Below are positions 17,600-25,348 of a DNA stretch of 49,542 bases, piece after piece (position 1 is the stretch's first letter; each line of letters opens with the position of its first letter). The stretch spans positions 49,838 through 99,379 of the forward strand of contig DKUL01000063.1 of the NCBI GenBank assembly GCA_002490665.1. The letters are read 5' to 3'. The position numbers were made by a program, and so were the translations under genes. Source of the DNA: Lachnospiraceae bacterium UBA7205 (lineage in GTDB: Bacteria > Bacillota > Clostridia > Lachnospirales > Lachnospiraceae). The notes beneath the pieces are model-generated. The model did not search any database. It was not told the DNA's origin and saw only the letters and a list, made by a program, of their open reading frames with translations.

Positions 17600-18656
17600 T
17601 TTTTCGTTTTACAACAATAAAAGGATATTGATTACGGGACATACGGGATTCAAGGGAGCCTGGATGTGTAAAGTATTGCTTATGGCAGGGGCGGATGTCA
17701 CAGGCTATGCCCTGAAACCACCAACGGATCCCTCCTTGTTTGGTATATGCCATTTGTCCAGCCAGCTGCATTCCATAGAAGGGGATGTGCGTGACCTGGC
17801 ACACCTAAAGCGTGTGTTTCACCAGACGCAGCCGGAGATTGTCATTCATATGGCGGCGCAGCCCATCGTGCGTGAGTCCTATCAGAATCCCGTATATACG
17901 TATGAGACGAATGTGATGGGAACCGTGAATGTGCTTGAGTGTATCCGTCACACACCTTCGGTCAGGTCTGTCATTAATGTGACGACAGACAAGGTCTATC
18001 TGAACAGGGAGTGGGAATGGGGATACCGGGAGAACGAGGAGTTAAATGGGCATGATCCATACTCCAACTCCAAGTCTTGCTCCGAGCTCGTAACAAGCAG
18101 TTATATCAAGTCTTTTTTTATGGACATGGATGTTGCGGTTTCTACGGCAAGAGCCGGTAATGTCATTGGCGGAGGGGATTTTGCAGCAGACAGGATTATT
18201 CCGGACTGCATTCGCGCGGCGGAGAAAGGAGAGGACATCATTGTGAGAAATCCTTTTTCAATCAGGCCGTACGAGCATGTACTGGAACCAATTGCCGTAT
18301 ATCTGATGATCGCGCAGCAACAGTATATGGACAAGACTTATGCAGGATGCTACAATGTGGGTCCGGATGATGCGGACTGCCGGACGACAGGAGAACTTGT
18401 AACGCTGTTCTGCGACAAGTGGAATCAGGTGTGTGGCGGAACCATGAAATGGATTGACAAACATGACGGCGGTCCACACGAAGCGAATTTCCTGAAGCTG
18501 GACTGTGCCAGGTTAAAAAGCGTATTTGGGTGGAAGCCAAGATGGAACGTGGAAACAACCATGGAGAAAATAGTGGAATGGTCGGCAAAGTATATGGCAG
18601 GCGCAGATGTTTCTGACTGTATGGAGAAACAGATAGAGGATTTTTTTGGAATATGA
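17592..18656 (+). CDS. rfbG: CDP-glucose 4,6-dehydratase
   Basis: This enzyme converts CDP-glucose to CDP-4-keto-6-deoxyglucose with bound NAD. The Rossmann motif TGHTGFKGAW is near residues 15-24, and MAAQPIVRESY, VTTDKVY and the catalytic YSNSK (Tyr-x3-Lys) follow; all are typical of RfbG/DdhB. The ATG at 17592 has GGAGAAAGAGG just upstream, so I prefer it to the in-frame TTG at 17565; it overlaps the GT2 by eight bases. It is separated from rfbF/rfbH by about 6 kb of inserted aldolase, HAD, ThDP, reductase and GT2 genes, although in most operons rfbF-G-H are adjacent. Its 3' end overlaps the flippase start. Confidence 0.95.
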   Translation: MFDFSFYNNKRILITGHTGFKGAWMCKVLLMAGADVTGYALKPPTDPSLFGICHLSSQLHSIEGDVRDLAHLKRVFHQTQPEIVIHMAAQPIVRESYQNPVYTYETNVMGTVNVLECIRHTPSVRSVINVTTDKVYLNREWEWGYRENEELNGHDPYSNSKSCSELVTSSYIKSFFMDMDVAVSTARAGNVIGGGDFAADRIIPDCIRAAEKGEDIIVRNPFSIRPYEHVLEPIAVYLMIAQQQYMDKTYAGCYNVGPDDADCRTTGELVTLFCDKWNQVCGGTMKWIDKHDGGPHEANFLKLDCARLKSVFGWKPRWNVETTMEKIVEWSAKYMAGADVSDCMEKQIEDFFGI

Positions 18657-19912
18657 ATGAAATTAAAGCAGAGTCAGTTTACCGGAAAAATGTGGTGTGG
18701 AATGTTGTGGCAGGAATCATAAATGCTGCCGAGGCTGTAATTATTGTTGCAGTGGTCTCCAGGGTAAATGGGTTAAAGGATGCCGGAATTTTAACATTTG
18801 CATTTTCAGTGGCAAACTTGCTGATGACAGTTGGGAAATTTGGTGTAAGAAATTATCAGGTCGTGCATGAGAACGAGGAATATTCCTTTCAGGAATTCTT
18901 AAATTTTCGGATGGTGACAGTCGGAGTCATGGTATTGTCCACTGTTGTTTATACACTGTATAACTTAAGGATATATGATGGCGTCAGCCAGAAGATGGCA
19001 TGTGTTTTTTGGGTGTGCCTGTGGTATGCAGTCGAGGCCTTCGAGGATGTCTATGCCGGTTCCTTTCAGGCGCGGGGACGGCTGGATGTCGGCAGTAAAA
19101 TGTTTTCGATACGATGGATACTGACCCTGCTTGCATTCATCATGGCGGATTTCGTATCAAAGGATATTGTCAGGTCTGCTATCTGTGGTTTCGCTGTATG
19201 TTTTATTGCCGGATCCGTGTTCATTATTTATACGTACTTTAAATATATGGATACAAATAAAGGACACGCAGGCAAAGGTATGGGTATGCTGTTTAAGGAA
19301 AGCATTTCTTTATGCATTGCATCATACTTGTATATTTATATAACGAGTATTCCAAAATACGCGATAAATACATACCTTGGTGATGAAACCCAGGCGGTCT
19401 ATGGCTACATCTCCATGCCGGTGTTTGTGATTGCATTACTGAACAGCTTTATTTACCGCCCTCAGTATGTACTGTACTCAATGGAATGGAAAGAACACAA
19501 GATTCAGCAGTTTTCCCACAGGGTTATGAGGCAGATGCTCGTTCTTGTTGCAATTGTGCTGGTATGTTTGCTCGGGGCATTTCTCCTTGGAATTCCGGTA
19601 TTGTCTGTTTTGTATCATGAAAATCTCAGCGCGTACAAAGTTCATTTACTGGAAACGCTTTTTGCGAGTGGTTTTCTGGCAGTTGGAGGTTTTCTTGCGA
19701 ATATATTTACGGTTATGGATGAGCAGAAACGGGCAATGCTGATATACCTGATGGTTTCGCTTGCGGGACGTGTGATTATTTACAAAATGGTAGAGCAGTA
19801 CCAGCTGGAAGGGGCTGTGTGGGGATATATGATTACAATGATATTATTGGCAGTCGTATTTGGTATTGCATATATGGGAATATTAAAAAAAGCAAGACAT
19901 GATAGACATTAA
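18653..19912 (+). CDS. Wzx-type oligosaccharide flippase
   Basis: A 419-residue polytopic protein with about twelve hydrophobic spans and no ATP-binding site, in the MATE/PST family that flips undecaprenyl-linked repeat units. The N-terminus (VVWNVVAGIINAAEAVII) and the FGVRNYQV segment are shared nearly in full with the broken flippase at 24200-25116, so the two are paralogues. It is the last gene of the first operon. Its ATG overlaps the rfbG stop, and the stop codon lies within the loop of a terminator hairpin. The operon therefore encodes two flippases (this and the ABC exporter at 5176), which suggests two lipid-linked products or a recently combined locus. Confidence 0.85.
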   Translation: MNEIKAESVYRKNVVWNVVAGIINAAEAVIIVAVVSRVNGLKDAGILTFAFSVANLLMTVGKFGVRNYQVVHENEEYSFQEFLNFRMVTVGVMVLSTVVYTLYNLRIYDGVSQKMACVFWVCLWYAVEAFEDVYAGSFQARGRLDVGSKMFSIRWILTLLAFIMADFVSKDIVRSAICGFAVCFIAGSVFIIYTYFKYMDTNKGHAGKGMGMLFKESISLCIASYLYIYITSIPKYAINTYLGDETQAVYGYISMPVFVIALLNSFIYRPQYVLYSMEWKEHKIQQFSHRVMRQMLVLVAIVLVCLLGAFLLGIPVLSVLYHENLSAYKVHLLETLFASGFLAVGGFLANIFTVMDEQKRAMLIYLMVSLAGRVIIYKMVEQYQLEGAVWGYMITMILLAVVFGIAYMGILKKARHDRH

Positions 19913-19934
19913 GTTTATCCCGTCTTGTTTTTTT
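19885..19934. terminator. Bidirectional intrinsic terminator
   Basis: CAAGAC at 19893-19898 pairs with GTCTTG at 19922-19927. The stem is extended by a G-T pair and by seven A residues opposite a run of T residues (19928-19934). Either strand therefore gives a hairpin followed by a U-tract. It lies between the convergent flippase gene and pyruvyltransferase-like gene, ending both units. Confidence 0.7.
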
Positions 19935-19941
19935 GGAAATT

Positions 19942-20982
19942 TTATTTTTTACAATCTGTTCTGGCGGAGATACTGAAAGGCTTCAATACCTTGTAACGGA
20001 TAAAGGCAGCTAACTGCGGAGAGTACTGGGCAAGCCATTGATAACCGGAAACCAGAAAGGATGTGTGCAGTTCTTTTTTAGTCCTATCCATCAGGAAATG
20101 GTGCAGATATTCCAAATCGTGCTTACATGCGTTCCTGTTAAGGAGCGAGACTGCGTTATGGAGCAATCGTTCTTTGTGTTCCTCCAGTTCGACAGGCTCA
20201 GGATTCCAATTGACTGCATCATATTGGTCAGGGGTGTATAGGGGCAGAAACTTTTCCAGCCACCCGAATCGTTTGTCAAATCCATCCTTCACAACAATGA
20301 CAGGGATTCCCATTGCCATACATGGGACAGCCACATGTAATCGGGATGTAATGATTAAGGTGGCTTCGTTGTAGTATCTGGCATAAATATTTTTGGTTTT
20401 TTCCTGAATGATGTCTGCAATTTCCTGCCTGGGAAGGTTTTTGTCGATAGGGATATCCTGTGTTGCGTATTCCGCTGACTGCATAATGTCTTCCGGTATA
20501 TAATGTACTGCTTTGGGGTGAACATCAACGAGAAAAGCGTGCGGAGTGTCCGGGACAAAGGCACGCCTTGGAAACAATGAAGTAATACATCCCAGGAGAT
20601 ACGCTTCACAGCCATTTTTACGCATGGCGAGCATTGTGCTTTCATCCCGGCATCCGATAGGTTCAAATTCTTTCCAGAAATTTTTATGCTTCAGGTATTG
20701 CCTTGCGGTGCAGTGCAGGCTTAAAAATACTGGTATAATGTCATCTGATGCTGGAAATACAGGGTTCCTGCTTTCGTATTGGAAGTAGCCGGCAATTGGA
20801 AGAATGACTTTTTCGCCATGATAGGTGCGGATTTCGTCAATCGGAATATTGATGATATCATCCTGATGAATCTGCATTTCCTTATATATGATATCTACGG
20901 CAAAAACCTGTGCGGTGTCGCCGGCATTGAAGAAACTGCGTTCAATTGCGCGGTTAGCGAATGTGATTCTTCCCCATTTCAT
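19942..20982 (-). CDS. Polysaccharide pyruvyl transferase family protein (tandem copy 2)
   Basis: A member of the WcaK/CsaB pyruvyltransferase-like family, which includes enzymes that place pyruvate ketals on surface glycans. The family core is visible as EATLIITSRLHVAVPCMAMGIPVIVV near residues 206-231, with the conserved RLH. GCRDESTMLAM near 111-121 and YLLGCITSLFPRR follow the fold. The N-terminus MKWGRITFA is shared with its upstream neighbour (20985-22028), and identity continues over the whole length, so this is a tandem duplicate. AAGGAG overlaps the end of the neighbour, and only two bases separate that stop from this ATG. Substrate unknown; not every family member is a proven pyruvyltransferase. 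Confidence 0.8.
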   Translation of the reverse strand: MKWGRITFANRAIERSFFNAGDTAQVFAVDIIYKEMQIHQDDIINIPIDEIRTYHGEKVILPIAGYFQYESRNPVFPASDDIIPVFLSLHCTARQYLKHKNFWKEFEPIGCRDESTMLAMRKNGCEAYLLGCITSLFPRRAFVPDTPHAFLVDVHPKAVHYIPEDIMQSAEYATQDIPIDKNLPRQEIADIIQEKTKNIYARYYNEATLIITSRLHVAVPCMAMGIPVIVVKDGFDKRFGWLEKFLPLYTPDQYDAVNWNPEPVELEEHKERLLHNAVSLLNRNACKHDLEYLHHFLMDRTKKELHTSFLVSGYQWLAQYSPQLAAFIRYKVLKPFSISARTDCKK

Positions 20983-20984
20983 TT

Positions 20985-22028
20985 TTAGTTCTCCTTTTTG
21001 TCAGAAAGCGCAGTAGTAGAAAAAGCTTTCAGAATTTTTTTCTGGATAAATTCGGCAAGCGCCGGAAAGTACTGGGCAAGCCATATAAAACAGGATGTCA
21101 GCACTGGTGTATGGAGGTTCTTTCTTGTTCTGTCCATATAAAAGGAATGGGTACTTTCCAGGTCGTGGTAATCAGAAGTTCTGTTCAATAGGTTTATGAC
21201 GGCTCGCATTAATCTTTCCTTGTGTTCCGTAAGGTCAATAGGCTGGGGGTTCCAGTCGATTCGGTCATATTCATCAGGGGTATACAGCGGCACAAATTTG
21301 TCCAGCCAGCCAAAACGTTCATCGAATCCGTTCTTTACAACGATTGTGGGAATTCCCATGGCAATGCATGGGGCAGCGGCATGCAGCCTGGAAGTGACGA
21401 CGAGCGTTGCTTCATTATAATAGCGTGCATAAATTTCTTTTGTTTTCCCTTGAATTTGCTCCATGATTTGTTTTTTGGGCAGCGTTCTGTCAATCAGTAT
21501 GTCATGGGTTATATACTCGGCTGATTTCATAAGCTTTTCGGGAATATATTCAACTACTTTCGGCTGGACATCTATCAGAAAAACGTGTGGCTTGTCCGGC
21601 TGAAAGCTGCGTTTTGGGAAAAGCGTAGTGATGCAGCCCAGCAGATAAGCATCGTATCCCTTTTGGCGCATGGCAATCATGGTATTTTCATCACGACAGC
21701 CGATGGGACCGTATTTTTTCCAGAAATCAGCGTGCTTCAGGTATTGCCTTGCGGTACAGTATACACTTAGAAATATTGGAATAATATTTTTGGAAGTTGG
21801 AAATACGGGATGTTTTCTGCTGTATTGGAAATTACCAGCCATTGGAAGAAGAACGGTTTCCCCATTGTAGGTACTTATTTCGTCAGCGGGTATATCAATA
21901 ATCTGTTCGGAATCAATTTGCATTTCTTTGTAAATCAGGTCTACGGCAAAGGTTTGCATGACGTCCCCGATATTACAAAAATTTTTATAACACAAAGAAG
22001 TCGCAAATGTTATTCTTCCCCATTTCAT
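20985..22028 (-). CDS. Polysaccharide pyruvyl transferase family protein (tandem copy 1)
   Basis: The first gene of the minus-strand pair and paralogue of 19942-20982. It has the same length (347 against 346 residues), the same MKWGRITFA start, and matching blocks throughout (IYKEMQI, CTARQYLKH, GCRDE, ITSRLH or VTSRLH, WLDKF). The RLH motif and the following CIAMGIPTIVV mark the pyruvyltransferase-like family. The ATG has an AAGGGGAG site. A good sigma-A-type promoter (22119-22148) lies about 90 bases upstream, so the pair is transcribed apart from both flanking operons and against them. Keeping two copies side by side suggests recent duplication or two related acceptor sugars. Confidence 0.8.
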   Translation of the reverse strand: MKWGRITFATSLCYKNFCNIGDVMQTFAVDLIYKEMQIDSEQIIDIPADEISTYNGETVLLPMAGNFQYSRKHPVFPTSKNIIPIFLSVYCTARQYLKHADFWKKYGPIGCRDENTMIAMRQKGYDAYLLGCITTLFPKRSFQPDKPHVFLIDVQPKVVEYIPEKLMKSAEYITHDILIDRTLPKKQIMEQIQGKTKEIYARYYNEATLVVTSRLHAAAPCIAMGIPTIVVKNGFDERFGWLDKFVPLYTPDEYDRIDWNPQPIDLTEHKERLMRAVINLLNRTSDYHDLESTHSFYMDRTRKNLHTPVLTSCFIWLAQYFPALAEFIQKKILKAFSTTALSDKKEN

Positions 22029-22118
22029 GTATCATTTCTCCCCTTGATTTTAATGTTGGATTTCAGTTAATATATAATGTATCCTTAAGTACCCAGCTAA
22101 AGGATTTTCAATAGCTTT

Positions 22119-22148
22119 ATCATAAACTATTTTTACATATATTGTCAA
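22119..22148 (-). promoter_or_regulatory. Sigma-A-type promoter for the pyruvyltransferase-like pair
   Basis: On the minus strand TTGACA (complement of 22143-22148) is followed after 18 bases by TATGAT (complement of 22119-22124). It lies between the integrase stop and the first pyruvyltransferase-like gene and points at the latter. The region 22029-22171 holds nothing else recognisable. Confidence 0.7.
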
Positions 22149-22171
22149 GAATTTAGCCCAAAACCATTATT

Positions 22172-23047
22172 TTAGGTAGGTAGCTGTTCATTTATTTTGT
22201 CCATGAGTTCGACACATTTTCTTTTTTGTTCAATGCTTGGATGTACATATAAATTCATTGTCGTGTGTACACTGGCATGTCCAAGTATCTCACTCACAGT
22301 CTTGTAATCGGCGCCAGACTCAATGCATCTGGTGGAAAAGGTATGTCTCAGGCAATGAAAATTTAATTTCCGGACATCCAAAGAGTCCATAAATTGTGAA
22401 TAAAAATTTCTGTATGTCCGTGGTTCAATGTACTTTTCGGTGTTTGTCAGGACATATGCGTCAGGGTTGTTGATATATAATTCTTCCAGTGTCTGTGTGA
22501 GTTTCGAGGAAATTGGGACTTCACGTATTGCGTTGCATGTTTTTGGGGGAGTGATACTTATCTTTGTATGTTTTTCTTCAATTTCATCCTTAAAATATAG
22601 TCTTTGCAAAGTTTTTGAAATTATTATGGTTCCATTTTCCAAGTCAACATCCGACCATTTTAACGCACATAACTCGCCAATTCGAATTCCAGTATAGAGA
22701 CTGATTAAAATCCCATTTGATTTATTGGTTAAATTGGTTAGTATGGAATTCACTATGGTCTGCTGTTCTCGAATATTATATATTTGTGCAGCTGTGTTTT
22801 TGTTTTTACATACCGGGACGGTTAAGTTCATTTTTTGATTTGGTATGTAATTTTTCTGTATTCCATAGTTTAAACATAGTTTAAGAATTAAAGTGATATC
22901 CCGGATTGTTTTTTCAGAAAGAGGCATATTACCCCGCAGACGGTTATTTTCATACCAATTTGACAGTTTCTGATTCAGAATATCCGATGTTATCAGGTCA
23001 CAGTCTATGTTTCCGAATAAGGGAATAAGATGATTTTTTAACTGCAC
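22172..23047 (-). CDS. Tyrosine recombinase/integrase, N-terminally truncated
   Basis: A site-specific tyrosine recombinase of phage/conjugative-element type. The catalytic residues are present: R122 in TGIRIGEL, H231 and R234 in HCLRH, H257 in LGHAS and Y267 in MNLYVHP. The core-binding domain begins abruptly at NHLIPLFG, where intact relatives have a further N-terminal arm-binding region of some 60-100 residues. In-frame similarity seems to continue about 20 bases upstream of the GTG, then the DNA becomes the antisense of a cytidylyltransferase gene. The N-terminus is therefore lost at a junction near 23041-23068. No excisionase or other element genes are next to it. It is visibly A+T-richer than its neighbours. 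Probably a remnant, though the catalytic domain could still fold. Confidence 0.8.
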   Translation of the reverse strand: MQLKNHLIPLFGNIDCDLITSDILNQKLSNWYENNRLRGNMPLSEKTIRDITLILKLCLNYGIQKNYIPNQKMNLTVPVCKNKNTAAQIYNIREQQTIVNSILTNLTNKSNGILISLYTGIRIGELCALKWSDVDLENGTIIISKTLQRLYFKDEIEEKHTKISITPPKTCNAIREVPISSKLTQTLEELYINNPDAYVLTNTEKYIEPRTYRNFYSQFMDSLDVRKLNFHCLRHTFSTRCIESGADYKTVSEILGHASVHTTMNLYVHPSIEQKRKCVELMDKINEQLPT

Positions 23048-23061
23048 TGCATAAGTGCAGT
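23041..23061. repeat. Seven-base inverted repeat at the integrase/cytidylyltransferase junction
   Basis: ACTGCAC (23041-23047) and GTGCAGT (23055-23061) are perfect inverted repeats around a seven-base core, TGCATAA. The size and spacing resemble a tyrosine recombinase core site, and the element sits exactly where two truncated genes meet. It could also be chance. Confidence 0.45.
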
Positions 23062-23341
23062 AATACCTTTTGAGGACAGGATTGAGATTGTCAGGAGCAT
23101 TAAATATGTGGATGCCGCGGTGCCACAGTATGACATGGATAAACTGCTGGCTTGCAAAAAGCTGGGGGCATCTGTTTTGTTTGTGGGTGATGACTGGTAT
23201 GCGACAGACAAATGGAAAGAGTATGAGCAGAAGTTTGACAGGGAGAATATAAAAATCATCTACTTTCCATATACAAAGGGCATATCGTCCACACGAATTT
23301 CAAGTAAGCTTAATTTGCAGGATGATAGGAGTATGGGATAA
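23042..23341 (+). pseudogene. Glycerol-3-phosphate cytidylyltransferase-like fragment (TagD type), 5' end missing
   Basis: This open stretch encodes the C-terminal half of a TagD/CCT-like nucleotidyltransferase: VIPFEDRIEIVRSIKYVD, FVGDDWYATDKW and YFPYTKGISSTRI are all recognisable, including the ISSTR nucleotide-binding motif. The N-terminal half, with the GTFD and HxGH motifs needed for catalysis, is absent, and an in-frame stop lies at 23039-23041. The gene was cut at the junction with the integrase fragment, so it cannot make CDP-glycerol. It ends by sharing bases with the LicD start (TAATG), which shows that the two once formed a CDP-alcohol synthesis/transfer pair. Confidence 0.75.
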
Positions 23342-24147
23342 TGACATTGCAGGAGTATCAGGATGTTTTGTTTGGGATATTGTGTGCTGTTGATGATATA
23401 TGTAAGAAAAATCACATAATGTATATGCTCCATGGCGGCAGTATGCTGGGAGCCGTTCGCAACCATGACTTTATTCCGTGGGATGATGATGTTGATATTA
23501 TTGTATGGCAGAAAGATTATGAACTGTTGTGTGCAAAGTTAAGGGAGCAGCTTCCGCAACATTTGAGAATCGTTACACCGAATGATTTACTGCCTAACTT
23601 CTTTGACTTTGTAACACGTGTGCAGGATATCCGCTATACAGTCCACGAACCGGCTGAGGAAGACTTGTTTTATGAAAATAAGCAGAATTATGCCTTTATA
23701 GACATTTTTCAATTTGTGTACAGTGCAAATACAAAATGGCAGATGAAGTGGATTGTATTGAAACATAAAATTTTATACGGATTTGGCATGGGGCACCGCT
23801 ACCGGATTAAAAGTGAAAAGTATACATGGATTCAGAAATGCCAGACAAAAGTCCTTGCCAGTATAGGTGCCACAATGGATATGGGGAAAATTTTAAAGTG
23901 GAGAAACAGGCTCATTCATAAGCAGGGTAAATCGCCAAAAAGGTATTGTATGAGTGTAAATTCACCGCTGAGGGGGATTGGAAGACCCTATGAAAGCGAG
24001 TGGTATTACGATGTCTGCTACATGCAGTTTCGTGACAGGCAATTTCCGGTTCCCAGGGGATATGACAGCCATCTTACCCTGCAATATGGCAACTATATGG
24101 TTCCTGATAAAGGAACTGGGGAATATGTGAAACATTTCATTGAATGA
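23341..24147 (+). CDS. LicD-family phospho-alcohol transferase
   Basis: A 268-residue LicD-family protein. These nucleotidyltransferase-fold enzymes attach phosphocholine or related phospho-alcohols (glycerol, ribitol) from CDP donors to surface sugars. The signature HGGSMLGAVR at 31-40 and FIPWDDDVDI at 44-53, with its acidic metal-binding cluster, is intact. The ATG overlaps the stop of the truncated cytidylyltransferase that presumably supplied its donor. With that gene broken, LicD activity would depend on a CDP-alcohol made elsewhere or may be lost. No separate promoter is visible, so expression may be low. Confidence 0.85.
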   Translation: MTLQEYQDVLFGILCAVDDICKKNHIMYMLHGGSMLGAVRNHDFIPWDDDVDIIVWQKDYELLCAKLREQLPQHLRIVTPNDLLPNFFDFVTRVQDIRYTVHEPAEEDLFYENKQNYAFIDIFQFVYSANTKWQMKWIVLKHKILYGFGMGHRYRIKSEKYTWIQKCQTKVLASIGATMDMGKILKWRNRLIHKQGKSPKRYCMSVNSPLRGIGRPYESEWYYDVCYMQFRDRQFPVPRGYDSHLTLQYGNYMVPDKGTGEYVKHFIE

Positions 24148-24199
24148 CAGTCAAAGATGGTGTATCATGGCAACTGAAAAAAAAGTATAAATAGGGATT

Positions 24200-25116
24200 A
24201 TGACGATAAATTTAAAGCGAGGATATATTTGGAACACATTAGCTGGAATATTGAACGCATCAGAAGCAATTATTATGTCCATGATTGTCACAAGAATGAT
24301 GAGCCTCGCAGATGCGGGCATGTTGTCCATTGCGTTTACGATAGCTAACCAGCTGGTGCTTGTTGGTAAATTTGGATTAAGAAATTATCAGGTAACGGAT
24401 GTAGGGGGGCAGTTTTCTTTTTCTATCTATCTAAAAACACGCCTGGTCACAGTAACTGGAATGATGCTCTGTACAGGGGCATATCTGGGATATGCGTCGG
24501 TTTTTCTGGAATATAACAAAAATAAAATCCTGATTATTTTTGTGCTCTGCATGATTTATGCCGTGGAGGCTGTGGAGGATGTAATATGGGGATATTATCA
24601 GCAAAGACATAGACTGGATTTGGGTGCACAAATGTTTTGTGTCAGGTGGATGGGGATTCTGCTCGCTTTAATTTTATTTATCAGCCGCTATTGGTTCCCA
24701 TGGCGGTTGAATGGGAGAACAGGCAAATAAAAAGTTTTACTGGCAGGGTAGGGAAGCAGCTGCTGGTGGTTGCCGGACTATCCGTGATATGTCTTGCAGG
24801 GGCATACTGGGTGGGAATTCCTGTTCTTTCAGCGCTTTATCATACGAATCTGTCAGAATATAAGGCAGAACTTCTGATATTGCTTTTGGGGAGTGGTTTT
24901 ATGGCGTGTGTGGCATATGAAAATGTCGTCTTGACAATTATGCGGTGTCAGAAAGTGCTGTTAGGACCTTACTGCCTGGTATCTTTTATTGCGGCAGTCG
25001 TTTTGCGGCCTGTTGTTTCCCTGTACGGAACACTGGGGGCATCGGTCTGCTATTTGATTTTTATGGTGGCACTATTTTTGATATATACATTTTATTTAAT
25101 AAGAAAGCTGCATTGA
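24200..25116 (+). pseudogene. Wzx-type flippase broken by an internal deletion
   Basis: Two reading frames together match the intact flippase at 18653-19912. The first (24200 to about 24675) covers the N-terminal third, including LAGILNASEAI and FGLRNYQV. The second (from about 24675 to 25116, different frame) resumes at FIYQPLLVPMAVEW, equivalent to FIYRPQYVLYSMEW in the paralogue, and runs to the C-terminus. By alignment with the paralogue about 104 codons between the two parts are missing, and the frame changes at the junction near 24671-24680. The first frame then ends early at 24730. The product would lack several membrane spans and is very unlikely to work. Confidence 0.85.
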
Positions 25117-25258
25117 TATATTTTTTAATTTTGGTCATAATTTACTGTGACTACATTTTGAAATATTCTCCAGGAAGTATGTGAAAATTGTTTTCATTGC
25201 AACGCTGATTTGGCAGTGAATGAACGAACGAAAAAACGAAATACTGCAACAGATGTCA

Positions 25259-25287
25259 TTGACATTTTGCATGATAAAATATATACT
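25259..25287 (+). promoter_or_regulatory. Sigma-A-type promoter for the MBOAT operon
   Basis: A perfect TTGACA (25259-25264) is followed after 17 bases by TATACT (25282-25287), giving a start site near 25294 and a leader of about 55 bases before the ATG at 25349. The preceding stretch 25117-25258 holds no gene; it is A+T-rich with a short GAACGAACGAA repeat around 25224. Confidence 0.8.
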
Positions 25288-25348
25288 TAAACGTGTCTTT
25301 GCTTGTATAAACTGACTAGTTAGACTTTGTGAAGGGAAAGTTTCAAAG

